From: Corynebacterium mendelii
GTDB lineage: Bacteria > Actinomycetota > Actinomycetes > Mycobacteriales > Mycobacteriaceae
Direction: 5' to 3'
NCBI RefSeq assembly: GCF_017307055.1
Contig: NZ_JAFLEQ010000017.1
Coordinates: forward strand, 354,433-397,688
DNA length: 43,256 nucleotides
This document shows positions 8,463 to 16,528 of this stretch, piece after piece. How positions within the stretch are numbered: the stretch's first letter is position 1; every line of letters starts with the position of its first letter. The notes beneath the pieces were generated by a model. That model was not told where the DNA came from. It did not search any database and saw nothing but the letters and a program-made list of their open reading frames with translations. The position numbers and the translations under genes are program-made.

Positions 8463-9983
8463 ATGTGGAACTTTTCGTGCAGGATGACCCCGATCACTGC
8501 CGCGGCTGCCGCGGCGCTGGTGATGCTGGTGTCACTGGCGCTGCCGGTGACTGCCGCAGCCGAAGCCCTGTCCTCCCCGTCGCCGGTGGCGCACAGCGAC
8601 ACCCGGACAGTGCCGGACAAAAACACACCTGCCGCCACCGGCACAGTGGAGGTCACCGTCTACGACACTGCCGACAGGCTCAGCGCCGATGACAGTGCGC
8701 TGATGGAATCGCAGACGACAACAATCGACTTCCCGCAGGAAGTCACCCGGGTGGCCTATCTGCTGTTTGGGTCAAACGACGACAACCTCAACGACACGGT
8801 GCGCGCCCATGTCGAAACCACCGACCAGAGCCTCATCAGCGACAACCGGGAAAAATTCGCCCCCGGAACCCTCATCATCGCCATCGGCCTGGATCCACGC
8901 AGGGTCGGCGTCTACGGCGGCGATGATGTGCTCACCGCCATCGACTACTACGCGAAAGGCCGGGAGATGGGAATCCAGAACCCGATGAAAAATGTGCTGC
9001 GGGCCGACGGCGACCCCAATTTCGCCCTGGCATTTCTCGCCGGCGCAAAAGCCGCCGCCGACCCGCAGGCGGTGGCCCATGACTCCGGCGGGAAAATAAC
9101 CGGTTTCCTCCGCCGCCACTTCGAGTGGGCGATCGCCATTGTGGTCACCGCAGGAGCACTGGTGTGGATGACTGTGTCCAGTTTCTTCACCGACCGGAAA
9201 CACGCCCGGAAACTGCGCGGGGATCTCGCCCGCATCCGCCGGGACTTCACCGCAGTCGCCCTGGATTTGGACAGCATCGACATCCGTGCGCAGCAGCTGT
9301 CCTCCCCGCTGGCCACCGCCGAAATCCGCAGCCAGTGGGAGACGGTGAAAAAGCAGTTCGCCACGGCGCACGAGACCCTGCCGACATTGGACGGGTTGAA
9401 ACCGAACTCGAGTCTTCGCGCCTATTTCCGCAACAAAGAGACCATCGAGTCGGTGGTGGACGCCACCGACAAGATGACCAGGGCCAAAAAGAACATCGAT
9501 ACCCTGTTCAACCTGGAACGGGGCGACGCGGTCACCCGTATCTCCCAGCTCAACGAACTGCACGGCGATATCACCACCGCCGCGATGTCCGCCGGGGAAA
9601 ATACCCTGGCCGAGCATTTCAACGCCATTGACCGGCGGGTGCTTGACCTGCGGGATGATCCCACCGGAGAGAACTTCATGGATGACTACTGCGGGATTCT
9701 CGCCGACTATTCTTCCGCGGTCGATGTGTCGGCGAAACGCCAGCTGCATGATCTGGAACGCTCCTCGACGACCCGCACCACACCGAGTCTGTACGACAGC
9801 AGCTGGCGGCCGGGCTACGGCTACCGGGACTTCGTCTACTACCAGCAGTTGCGCGACTGGGATGCGCAGCTTCGCGCCGAGCGGCTTGCGAGGGAAGCCG
9901 AAAGGCGTTCCTCATCCGGCAGCACCACCCGCGGCTACTCCAAGGGCGGGTTCTCCGGCGGCGGATCCTCGTCCAGTTGGTAA
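8463..9983 (+). CDS. DUF5129/TPM-like secreted membrane protein, copy 1
   Basis: 506-residue exported protein of unknown function. It has a signal peptide (1-34), a TPM-like alpha/beta domain (about 62-200, EVTVYDTADRLSADD through LAGAKAAADPQA), a membrane segment (about 221-243, AIAIVVTAGALVWMTVSSFF), then a charged, helical, probably coiled-coil region (about 245-430) and a tail ending in GGFSGGGSSSSW. The tail resembles the Gly-rich, SGxW-type ends of TPM/YgcG proteins, which supports the relationship. I recognise the family as DUF5129, known mainly from corynebacteria. The start follows a leaderless promoter. It is divergent from glfT2 and is the first of a tandem set, which suggests an envelope role. 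The function is not known. Confidence 0.85.
   Translation: MWNFSCRMTPITAAAAAALVMLVSLALPVTAAAEALSSPSPVAHSDTRTVPDKNTPAATGTVEVTVYDTADRLSADDSALMESQTTTIDFPQEVTRVAYLLFGSNDDNLNDTVRAHVETTDQSLISDNREKFAPGTLIIAIGLDPRRVGVYGGDDVLTAIDYYAKGREMGIQNPMKNVLRADGDPNFALAFLAGAKAAADPQAVAHDSGGKITGFLRRHFEWAIAIVVTAGALVWMTVSSFFTDRKHARKLRGDLARIRRDFTAVALDLDSIDIRAQQLSSPLATAEIRSQWETVKKQFATAHETLPTLDGLKPNSSLRAYFRNKETIESVVDATDKMTRAKKNIDTLFNLERGDAVTRISQLNELHGDITTAAMSAGENTLAEHFNAIDRRVLDLRDDPTGENFMDDYCGILADYSSAVDVSAKRQLHDLERSSTTRTTPSLYDSSWRPGYGYRDFVYYQQLRDWDAQLRAERLAREAERRSSSGSTTRGYSKGGFSGGGSSSSW
8755..9076 (+). repeat. Near-identical block shared with copy 2 (unit A)
   Basis: These 322 nt match 10489-10810 with no gaps and about six mismatches counted by eye, whereas the sequence on either side is clearly diverged. 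The block encodes the core of the TPM-like domain. Such an abrupt change in identity suggests gene conversion or recent recombination between paralogues. Confidence 0.85.
9262..9329 (+). repeat. Identical block shared with copy 2 (unit B)
   Basis: These 68 nt are identical to 10999-11066. They encode LDLDSIDIRAQQLSSPLATA in copy 1 and its equivalent in copy 2, just after the membrane segment. The sequence between units A and B is strongly diverged. Confidence 0.85.
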
Positions 9984-10085
9984 AACAAGCTGCAGTAGCA
10001 CCGGGAGCGGCCCCCGCCCGCGGCACATGACGGGCAGGGGCCTTGTCATGCCTGCCCCACCGGCGGGGCCTGTCCCAGCAACCGG

Positions 10086-10109
10086 TGTGATCGCCGGCCG
10101 GGGATCACA
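10086..10109. promoter_or_regulatory. Inverted repeat upstream of copy 2
   Basis: TGTGATC (10086-10092) and GATCACA (10103-10109) are perfect inverted repeats with a 10-nt spacer, centred about 82 nt before the predicted start of copy 2. It is not the GTGAC-N6-GTCAC element seen before copies 1 and 3, and the TGTGA/TCACA half-sites are 14 nt apart, so it is not a canonical CRP/GlxR site. It could be an operator or part of the 3' end of copy 1. Confidence 0.4.
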
Positions 10110-10164
10110 GCGGTAAAAAAACCGCCGCCACAATCAGCCTGCTGCATTATTCGGTGCCCGCACA

Positions 10165-10178
10165 TACAATCTCCGGGC
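10165..10178 (+). promoter_or_regulatory. Leaderless promoter of the second DUF5129 gene
   Basis: TACAAT (10165-10170) is followed by eight bases (CTCCGGGC) and the ATG at 10179. No purine-rich ribosome site is present, so a leaderless mRNA is the simplest reading. The hexamer is the same as before copies 1 and 3 although the surrounding bases differ. Confidence 0.6.
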
Positions 10179-11726
10179 ATGGAGAACCTATCCGGAAGGA
10201 TCATCCCCGCCGCAGCCCGTGCGGCAGCAGCATGTTTCATGCTCATCACCCTGGCGCTGCCTGGTACCGCCGCCGCGCAACAGGCCATGACCCCACCTGT
10301 GTTTGTGGCCGATCAGCCCGGCTTGTCCGCGGGGTCGATGGTGCAGGCACAAGCCGGTGGCACACACACCGCCACCTCGCTGTCGGTGGTTGTCTTCGAC
10401 CGTACGGGGCTGATCAGCGACGACGATATTTCAACCCTGCAGTCACAGACCGCCGACATTGATTTTCCCGCTGAGGTGACAAAAGTCACCTATCTGCTGT
10501 TTGGGTCAAACGACGACAACCTCAACGACACGGTACGCGCCCATGTCGAAACCACCGACCAGAGCCTCATCAGCGACAACCGGGAAAAATTCGCCCCCGG
10601 AACCCTCATCATCGCCATCGGCCTGGATCCACGCAGGGTCGGCATCTACGGCGGCGATGATGTACTCACCGCCATCGACTACTACGCGAAAGGCCGGGAA
10701 CTGGGAATCCAGAACCCGATGAAAAATGTGCTGCGGGCCGACGGCGACCCCAACTTCGCCCTGGCATTTCTCGCCGGCGCAAAAGCCGCCGCCGACCCGC
10801 AGGCGGTGGCTGAGTCCTCACGCAGCAGTGACGGCGGTGACGGCCCCAGCGGCTGGTTGATCGGCGGCGGTATCGCCGGGTTTGCCGCTTTACTCGCCGG
10901 AATCTTCGGGATCGACCGGAAGATGAGGAAGGATAAAAAGGTCAAACAATTGCGCGGCGACATCAAGGAAGTCAACAGCAACTACGCGGCTGTTGCCATG
11001 GATTTGGACAGCATCGACATCCGTGCGCAGCAGCTGTCCTCCCCGCTGGCCACCGCCGAAATCCGCCGTGAATGGGAGACCGTGAAAAACAAGTTTGCCG
11101 CCACCCACGACATTGTCGGCACTCTCGACGGGCTGAACGCGCGATCGGATGCCGATGCCCTCTACGAACGACGCGACGACATTGATACCGTCCATGAAGC
11201 CACCGAAGAGATGATGGCGGCCAAAGACAACATCGATATTTTGTTCAACCTGGAAAAAGGTGACGCAGCCACCCGTATCGCGCAAGTCAATGACCTGCAC
11301 AACGATGTCACCACCGCGGCGATGAGCACCACCGACAGCCAGATGGCCGACCACTTCCGGGACATCGACGGAAAAGTGCTGGCACTGCGCAGCGACCCGG
11401 AGGCACCGGATTTCATGGACCGCTACTGTGCGGTGCTGGCCGACTACGCCTCGGCGGTGCAGGCGGCGAAGACACGCGACATGGAGGAACTGGTCCGCGC
11501 GGAAAAAGACGATCCGTCGTCCTACCGCCGCCCGGGGCTTGCCGACCGGCAGTGGCGGCCGGGCTACGGCTACCGGGATTTCGTGTTCTACTCGACGATG
11601 TCCACCTGGAACCACGAGGCTCACGAAGCCCGTATCGAAGCGGAATCGAGCTCCTCTTCCTCGGGCACGACCAGTGGCTATTCCTCGGGCGGGTTCTCCG
11701 GCGGGGGTTCATCGTCGAGCTGGTGA
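10179..11726 (+). CDS. DUF5129/TPM-like secreted membrane protein, copy 2
   Basis: 515-residue paralogue of the upstream gene. It has a signal peptide (1-33, ending GTAAAQQ), a TPM-like domain from about 67 to 210, a Gly-rich linker with a membrane segment (WLIGGGIAGFAALLAGIFGI), a charged helical region and a C-terminal GGFSGGGSSSSW tail identical to copy 1. Two blocks are almost identical in DNA to copy 1 while the signal peptide, membrane linker and most of the helical part have diverged, so the gene is a mosaic. It has its own leaderless promoter 196 nt after copy 1, so the two are not strictly one operon. Function unknown; an envelope role is inferred from export and from the neighbouring cell-wall genes. 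Confidence 0.85.
   Translation: MENLSGRIIPAAARAAAACFMLITLALPGTAAAQQAMTPPVFVADQPGLSAGSMVQAQAGGTHTATSLSVVVFDRTGLISDDDISTLQSQTADIDFPAEVTKVTYLLFGSNDDNLNDTVRAHVETTDQSLISDNREKFAPGTLIIAIGLDPRRVGIYGGDDVLTAIDYYAKGRELGIQNPMKNVLRADGDPNFALAFLAGAKAAADPQAVAESSRSSDGGDGPSGWLIGGGIAGFAALLAGIFGIDRKMRKDKKVKQLRGDIKEVNSNYAAVAMDLDSIDIRAQQLSSPLATAEIRREWETVKNKFAATHDIVGTLDGLNARSDADALYERRDDIDTVHEATEEMMAAKDNIDILFNLEKGDAATRIAQVNDLHNDVTTAAMSTTDSQMADHFRDIDGKVLALRSDPEAPDFMDRYCAVLADYASAVQAAKTRDMEELVRAEKDDPSSYRRPGLADRQWRPGYGYRDFVFYSTMSTWNHEAHEARIEAESSSSSSGTTSGYSSGGFSGGGSSSSW
10489..10810 (+). repeat. Near-identical block shared with copy 1 (unit A)
   Basis: Partner of 8755-9076: same length, no gaps, about six substitutions, most of them silent. 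The borders lie inside codons of the TPM-like domain. Confidence 0.85.
10999..11066 (+). repeat. Identical block shared with copy 1 (unit B)
   Basis: Partner of 9262-9329; 68 identical nucleotides just after the membrane segment. Confidence 0.85.
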
Positions 11727-12050
11727 GACGGCCCATATTCCCTTAACCAACGTCTTCCCAGGATTCACTCCTACCGCGCAAAGCCACGAGCCAATGTCCG
11801 CGTATTGGCCACGCGCACCGCAGATATAATCCAACACGATCAAGCAACCAACGGCATTGACATCAACGTTTCCCTTGCGCACGCCAATGTTCCCAGCTGC
11901 GCTGTAGGCCACCAACAACTGATCCCCATACTTAGCAGCTCAAGTAGAATGCCCAAGTTTCAATTACTAAAGGCAGACGACTAGCTGGCTCGAGATAGAT
12001 CATTGACTAAAAGCTTCGAGTACGAGTACCGACGCAGTACATTCTCCTAA
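11727..12050. other. AT-richer junction after copy 2
   Basis: No gene recognised. Base composition falls clearly from the preceding gene towards the Abi_2 gene, marking the left edge of an island inserted between DUF5129 copies 2 and 3. I see no target duplication or clear terminator. Confidence 0.4.
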
Positions 12051-13028
12051 TTAACTCCAGAGATTCAATAATCTCCACCCTGGAGGAAATCCCATATCAT
12101 TCTCAGGCGAAACATGCGGGGAGACAGGAAACGACTCCATCAGAGAACACACTTCATGATTCCAGTGTGATTGTGGGGAAATGGAGGACATCAAATAAGC
12201 AACTACTGCAATATAGTCATAAGTAGAATTCAGGTCAGAATCCCGCGACCGCAAATGCTCAAGCTCGCTAGTAACCTCATTAACATTTGGAACTTGAAGG
12301 CTGTAAGTCATTTTTCGATTCCATAGTCGATTATGGTGAGCGACTTTATTTCGAAGATAATTCAAAGCAACAAGCCATTTGCTAAACGTTGCCCCAGAGC
12401 GAACATTAAAAAGTTTTGCCACGTCGCTCTGAACCTTCGTGGGCATAATTTTAAAAAGACGCGCCATACCGCCAAAGTCAATAAATTCAATAGCGACCCA
12501 GATGGGCATTTTCCCATCATATTTCTGTTCAAAATGCTTGTAATAGTCTTCATTTCTTGCTTGAGCCTTTAAAGTTTTAAATTTATTTTTCCACGCCTTC
12601 CAGCGCGTAATCTCTTTTCCATTTTGAGTTACCTTAGAGCGACATCTTTCAGCATCCAAGGATGCTGGTTTTTCATGCATAAAAGGAGCAACACGCCCCG
12701 CTATGTAAGCCACACGAGTGCAAAGTACAATTTCTATTTCCTCAATTGCCTCAAATATTAATCGCCTAAGCTTAGAATCAAAGTCGGCAAGCTGGATGAC
12801 TGTTTCAAACTTAACACCCTGTTTAAACTTCTCGCTTCTGAAATTAGTTTCAGTCTCACGCTGCTCCGGCGGCAATAAAAGTCGAAAAGGATACGAGTAC
12901 GCCGATAACCTGTAGTAACCGATTCTCTTTAGAGCAGTCACACAAAAAACTCGATCGTCGTACAGCAGCCCACGACTAGCAAGTAAATCTAACTGCTTCT
13001 CAAAGGATAGGTGCGGCTTAGAGTACAT
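12051..13028 (-). CDS. Abi_2 (AbiD/AbiF-like) abortive infection protein
   Basis: 325-residue member of the Abi_2 family of phage-exclusion proteins. Diagnostic stretches are LSFEKQLDLLASRGL near the N-terminus, RIGYYRLSAYSYPFR (35-49), FDSKLRRLIFEAIEEIEI (83-100), MPIWVAIEFIDFGGMARLF (174-192) and LNYLRNKVAHHNRLWNRKM. The last contains R226-x4-H231, the catalytic signature of HEPN ribonucleases, so an RNA-cutting role in defence is likely by family. The DNA is much richer in A+T than the flanking wall genes, with many AAA and AAT codons, which points to horizontal transfer. It stands alone, opposite in strand to the DUF5129 array it interrupts. The ATG at 13028 has only a weak GGA upstream. 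Confidence 0.9.
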   Translation of the reverse strand: MYSKPHLSFEKQLDLLASRGLLYDDRVFCVTALKRIGYYRLSAYSYPFRLLLPPEQRETETNFRSEKFKQGVKFETVIQLADFDSKLRRLIFEAIEEIEIVLCTRVAYIAGRVAPFMHEKPASLDAERCRSKVTQNGKEITRWKAWKNKFKTLKAQARNEDYYKHFEQKYDGKMPIWVAIEFIDFGGMARLFKIMPTKVQSDVAKLFNVRSGATFSKWLVALNYLRNKVAHHNRLWNRKMTYSLQVPNVNEVTSELEHLRSRDSDLNSTYDYIAVVAYLMSSISPQSHWNHEVCSLMESFPVSPHVSPENDMGFPPGWRLLNLWS

Positions 13029-13149
13029 AACGAATCCATTGGCTCCATTGGTCGTTGCGACAGGTTATTTGTATTGATTTTACTGACTTTTCACAAAACC
13101 GTGTGAGTGTTGTTGTTAACCCCAGCAACGGGGATGGGTTGGAATACAG

Positions 13150-13600
13150 TAAGAAAGAATACAACACCAAACTAATAATGTCAGTATTGGGCAATTTAGG
13201 AGTTTCACTGGTTTTTGGCCCTGCAAGAATAATTGCCGTTTTTGTACCAGATAGGCAGCGAACCAACCAGACAGCAGCACCACCCCGCACGACCTTTGGT
13301 TTTCCTCAGTTCCTTGGTGAAGTCGACAAGAGTTTACTCACCCCCATCAAACCTGCGGCCAACCTTCTAGGTTTTACCCGCTAGCCAAGACGAGATACCT
13401 CACCCACACCGCAGCCACTCTCGACGCGATGCCACTGTCCCAGTTCCACCATGCAGTTGGGTCACGCGCCACATTCCAAGCCACCGAATAGCCCACCCCC
13501 ATCTTACGACACACGCTAATCACCGATACCGCTGAATAGAATGCAGCAAGGCTATCGGCCCGCTCAACCAACCCCGAACACCTGACACGACAACCCCTTA
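13150..13600 (-). pseudogene. ISL3-family transposase remnant
   Basis: On the minus strand a helix-turn-helix-like stretch, VSVISVCRKMGVGYSVAWN (about 13480-13535), resembles the region before the first catalytic Asp in ISL3 transposases such as that of IS31831. After it, in shifting frames, come GVGEVSRLG-like, LVDFTKE and RAG..LSG pieces in the order expected for GVDEH, VDMT and ARLLD of that family. Stops and frameshifts break it throughout, so it is an inactive fragment. This is alignment from memory and the boundaries are approximate. Confidence 0.4.
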
Positions 13601-13653
13601 AGTTTGGACGTTATAACAACCACCCGGAACTCAAGGCTTCAGAGACAAAAGAA

Positions 13654-13704
13654 AACAGCCCCGTCATGCACGATCTTGCTGATGCATGAGACGAGGGCTG
13701 TGTT
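13654..13704. terminator. Hairpin near the island, possible bidirectional terminator
   Basis: ACAGCCC-CGTC-ATGCA (13655-13670) pairs with TGCATGAGACGAGGGCTGT (13683-13701) apart from small bulges. A short T-rich stretch follows on the plus strand. It lies just upstream of the transposase remnant, which would suit an element-end structure or terminator. Confidence 0.45.
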
Positions 13705-13971
13705 TATGCCCCCACCCTACCGTTTCTTGCAGACCATCCGCCAAACAATTCCCCCCGTCCATTGAGGAAAAACGAGTTTCCCCATATCAACACCACCCTA
13801 AACTACCCCCTTTGTTACATCTCATGAAGGCGTGTAAAGCTGCCCACCGGAGTTGTTGCGACCGTTTCACCCATAGCCATACTGGATTGATGTGTTAGGC
13901 AAGTACAAATTTCTGATTCACATCTGACCAACCACAACAAACCAATGTCAACACGGCCACCGACCCGGAAA

Positions 13972-14149
13972 CTAGCCAGTGGACGACTCCTCTGATGACA
14001 TTCCGGCCTTGAGACGTTTAGCTTGAGTTACGTGCACAGAATCTTCACCAACAATGCTAGCCAGCCGCTGGACTGCATCGTCAAAACGCCGTAGAGGAAA
14101 TTTCAGGGGCTTTCCGGACAGCACAATGGCTGCCCGCCCCCCAAGTCGT
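13972..14149 (-). pseudogene. C-terminal remnant of an unidentified gene
   Basis: On the minus strand a frame reads GGRAAIVLSGKPLKFPLRRF and continues as DDAVQRLASIVGEDSVHVTQ before stopping at 13972. It has balanced, natural protein composition but there is an in-frame stop just upstream and no start. I do not recognise the family. It may be the end of a gene cut off when the island formed. Confidence 0.25.
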
Positions 14150-14262
14150 CCTCAGCGGAACAAGACGATGCACCTGTTCGCCGGCAGGGCTGCATCTTCC
14201 TACTGCCTGTTCAAAGAAGAATCCACGGCCATGGTCTCCGCGGCCCGTATCAGTCCCGGCAC

Positions 14263-14278
14263 GTGACTTATCCGTCAC
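14263..14278. promoter_or_regulatory. Palindromic operator candidate, GTGAC-N6-GTCAC (second site)
   Basis: GTGAC (14263-14267) and GTCAC (14274-14278) with a 6-nt spacer, centred about 60 nt before the predicted transcription start at 14330. The spacer (TTATCC) differs from that at 8395-8410 (TGACCG), so the two arms, and the downstream ATGTG, are what is conserved. Confidence 0.6.
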
Positions 14279-14316
14279 ATGTGGCCCGCGCCACTGTGTT
14301 TTCCCTTCCTGAAAAA

Positions 14317-14329
14317 TACAATAGGGGGT
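14317..14329 (+). promoter_or_regulatory. Leaderless promoter of the third DUF5129 gene
   Basis: TACAAT (14317-14322) is followed by AGGGGGT and the ATG at 14330, exactly as before copy 1. The 19-nt block from AAATACAAT to the ATG is identical in both. Confidence 0.65.
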
Positions 14330-15874
14330 ATGCGGAATCAAACGTGCAGAAGTATTTCGGCTGTGACGGCTACCGCCGCCATCTTCCTGTTCCTGCTGGC
14401 GGTACTGGCCCTGCCCGCAAAAGCGGCCCCCTCCGCATCCGCACCTGCCGGCAAGAAACCGGCTCTTTTAGTCCTGGCACAGGGACAGGATGCGGGCAGC
14501 CGGGCAGACGGCAACACCGAATCCGTGGCCGACGGTGCTGAGGTCACTGTTTTTGACAGCTCCGGCAACCTCAGCCCCACCGATATCGCCCGGCTGGACA
14601 AAGAGACGAAAGCCATCGATTTCCCGACGGAAGTCACCCGTGTGGCGTATCTGATGTTCAAGGACTACGGCACGAGCCTCAACGACGCGGTCCTCAACTA
14701 TGCCACGACAACCGACCCGAGCCTGCTCAGCAGCGACGGCACCAGGTTCGCCCCGGGAACGCTTATTCTTGCCATCGGGCTTGACCCGGGATCGGTGGGC
14801 GCCTACTCCGGTGCTGATGTGAAAGATGCCCTCAAACTCGATTGGCCGGGACGGGAATTGGGTGTCCACACACCAATCAGAGAAACCGTCAGAGCAACCA
14901 CGCCCCCTGACTATGCCGCGGCTTTCCTGGCCGGGGCGAAAGCCGCCGCTGACCCGGAACAGGTTGGTGACGAGGTCGCGGAACTGCAGGATGCCGCCAA
15001 CAAAGACGACATGAAGATGCTGGCGGTGTGTGGTGTTGCCCTGGTGGGTCTTTTGGGTGCCGGGGTTGTCATGGGCAAACGGGACGAGAAGAAAAAGGCG
15101 GCCACGGCACGCAACCACCTGGCGGATCTGATCGAGGTCGTCAACCGGGCCGAGGCGGCGGTTTCCGCCGGCGATGTTCTCCTTGAATCACTGTGCCCCC
15201 AGCTGGCCACCCTGGATGTGCGCTGCGACTGGGAAGCCGTCAAGGAAGAATTTTCGGCTATCCGCCCACTGGTGGATACGGTCCGCCAGGTGGGTCAGGA
15301 TGCAGATCAACAACAGCTTGTCCACCACGCCGACACCATCGAGAAAATCCGGACATCCTCCCTGACGATGATCAGGGCGAAGGACAATCTGGAGCTGTTG
15401 TCCGGGCTGGGGAGCGGAGACACGGCTGTCCGTACCGCGCAGCTGGATGACATGCACGCGGATGCCCCAGCTGCCGCGCGCACCGCCGGTGACCGTGGTG
15501 TGGCCGACCGGTTCACGGAACTGGACAACCGCATTACGGCCCTGCGGAGCACTCCTGATGCACCCGATTTCATCGACCGGTACTGCACACTGGTCGCCGA
15601 CTACGGAAAAGCCGTGAAACAAACGGCGGAAACCGACGCTGCCGGCCGGGACGACAAGTCTGTCGCTTTCCGGCTTCCGCGGCTGGACGACGAGTGTTGG
15701 AGTCCCAATGCCGCCTACGGCTACACCGGCTACATGACCTGGCGGGAGTTCAGGCGGTTGGAACGAGAGCACGCCAACAGGCAGCGGCGGGAACGCCTGG
15801 AAAAGTCGGTCCAGCCCGACCGCAGTTTCTCCCGGGACGGCTTTTCCGGTTCGGGTTCTTCGTCGAAACTGTGA
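14330..15874 (+). CDS. DUF5129/TPM-like secreted membrane protein, copy 3
   Basis: 514-residue paralogue, more diverged than copies 1 and 2 but with the same plan: signal peptide (1-34, ending LPAKAAPS), TPM-like domain (EVTVFDSSGNLSPTD to FLAGAKAAADPEQ), one membrane segment (MLAVCGVALVGLLGAGVVMG), a charged helical region starting KRDEKKKAATARN and a tail ending DGFSGSGSSSKL. The final residues differ from the SSSSW of the other copies. Its promoter and upstream palindrome match copy 1, not copy 2. It is separated from copy 2 by the AT-rich Abi island, which suggests the array was once continuous. Function unknown. Confidence 0.83.
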   Translation: MRNQTCRSISAVTATAAIFLFLLAVLALPAKAAPSASAPAGKKPALLVLAQGQDAGSRADGNTESVADGAEVTVFDSSGNLSPTDIARLDKETKAIDFPTEVTRVAYLMFKDYGTSLNDAVLNYATTTDPSLLSSDGTRFAPGTLILAIGLDPGSVGAYSGADVKDALKLDWPGRELGVHTPIRETVRATTPPDYAAAFLAGAKAAADPEQVGDEVAELQDAANKDDMKMLAVCGVALVGLLGAGVVMGKRDEKKKAATARNHLADLIEVVNRAEAAVSAGDVLLESLCPQLATLDVRCDWEAVKEEFSAIRPLVDTVRQVGQDADQQQLVHHADTIEKIRTSSLTMIRAKDNLELLSGLGSGDTAVRTAQLDDMHADAPAAARTAGDRGVADRFTELDNRITALRSTPDAPDFIDRYCTLVADYGKAVKQTAETDAAGRDDKSVAFRLPRLDDECWSPNAAYGYTGYMTWREFRRLEREHANRQRRERLEKSVQPDRSFSRDGFSGSGSSSKL

Positions 15875-15939
15875 CCGGCTGACCAGACGTCTACACCCCA
15901 CGCCGTATCCGGATCCGGGCAAATACAAGACACGCTGCA

Positions 15940-15995
15940 GCCCCACCGTTTCCTTCCTCCTTCAAGAGGGAAAACGGTGGGGCCGGCGTTTATTT
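15940..15995 (+). terminator. Terminator of DUF5129 copy 3
   Basis: GCCCCACCGTTT (15940-15951) and AAACGGTGGGGC (15972-15983) form a perfect 12-bp stem with a 20-nt loop, followed after a few bases by TTTATTT. It lies 65 nt after the stop codon. Confidence 0.7.
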
Positions 15996-16049
15996 CCCGT
16001 GGTGCAGCAGCATGACGCAACGGGGTGCTTCCGGGGAGCGGATACAGGC

Positions 16050-16300
16050 CCCGGTGGCAGCAGATCATTACCGGCCGACACAACAGCAGGGATGAGATAT
16101 ACGTGCAGCCACCGACAAGCAGATAGGCAACCACTCCAGGCGCATTGATGACAGAGCCGTCGCCCAGTGCTGACCGTTCAGCAGTGAAACCCGGGCTACG
16201 ACTACCGGGTTTTTCGTCTTCCACCCGATGATGTCCAGCTGGAACCGGCTGGAACAACCAGGCCCACGTGCCCGGCGCTGAAGGAGCATCTATCTCCTCA
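16050..16300 (+). pseudogene. Decayed fourth DUF5129 copy
   Basis: This stretch aligns by eye with the 3' part of copy 2. GCCACCGACAAGCAGATAGG matches the segment of copy 2 around 11331-11350, GGGCTACGACTACCGGG matches GGGCTACGGCTACCGGG at 11562-11578, and GATGTCCAGCTGGAACC matches GATGTCCACCTGGAACC just after it. The intervening part encoding the FMDRYCAVLADYASAV region is deleted, an extra T breaks the frame after CTACCGGG, and no start, signal peptide or TPM domain remains. It is a degraded paralogue directly downstream of copy 3. Confidence 0.72.
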
Positions 16301-16528
16301 CTCAGTCCCCGTCTGCCATCAGCGGCCCCTATTCCGGCGCGCTCTCCCGCGGTGAATCATCAGCCAACCGACAAGTCCCCGACTACCGGTCTGTATCCAT
16401 CGGCCGACTGGCAACCGGCAACTTTGGAGGTCATCTTCGGTTTTCGTTTACCTGTTTGTCGGCCCCGCGATGATGGCACTGTTGACGCCCCGGTCCCGAT
16501 AGTGAAGGTTGCTTCCCATCGCAGGCAG

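Noticed and set aside
10001..10080. Terminator between DUF5129 copies 1 and 2
   Set aside because: GC-rich stems can be drawn (GGGCAGG with CCTGCCC) but several compete and no T-run follows, so a terminator cannot be supported.
13055..13384. Plus-strand small gene of about 109 codons beside the Abi gene
   Set aside because: It reads opposite to the transposase remnant, has no family resemblance and no ribosome site, and is best explained as chance.
16187..16214. Hairpin AAACCCGG...CCGGGTTTTT resembling a rho-independent terminator
   Set aside because: The same bases align with the DUF5129 coding segment GGGCTACGGCTACCGGG, so the apparent stem and T-run are by-products of a decayed paralogue with an inserted T.
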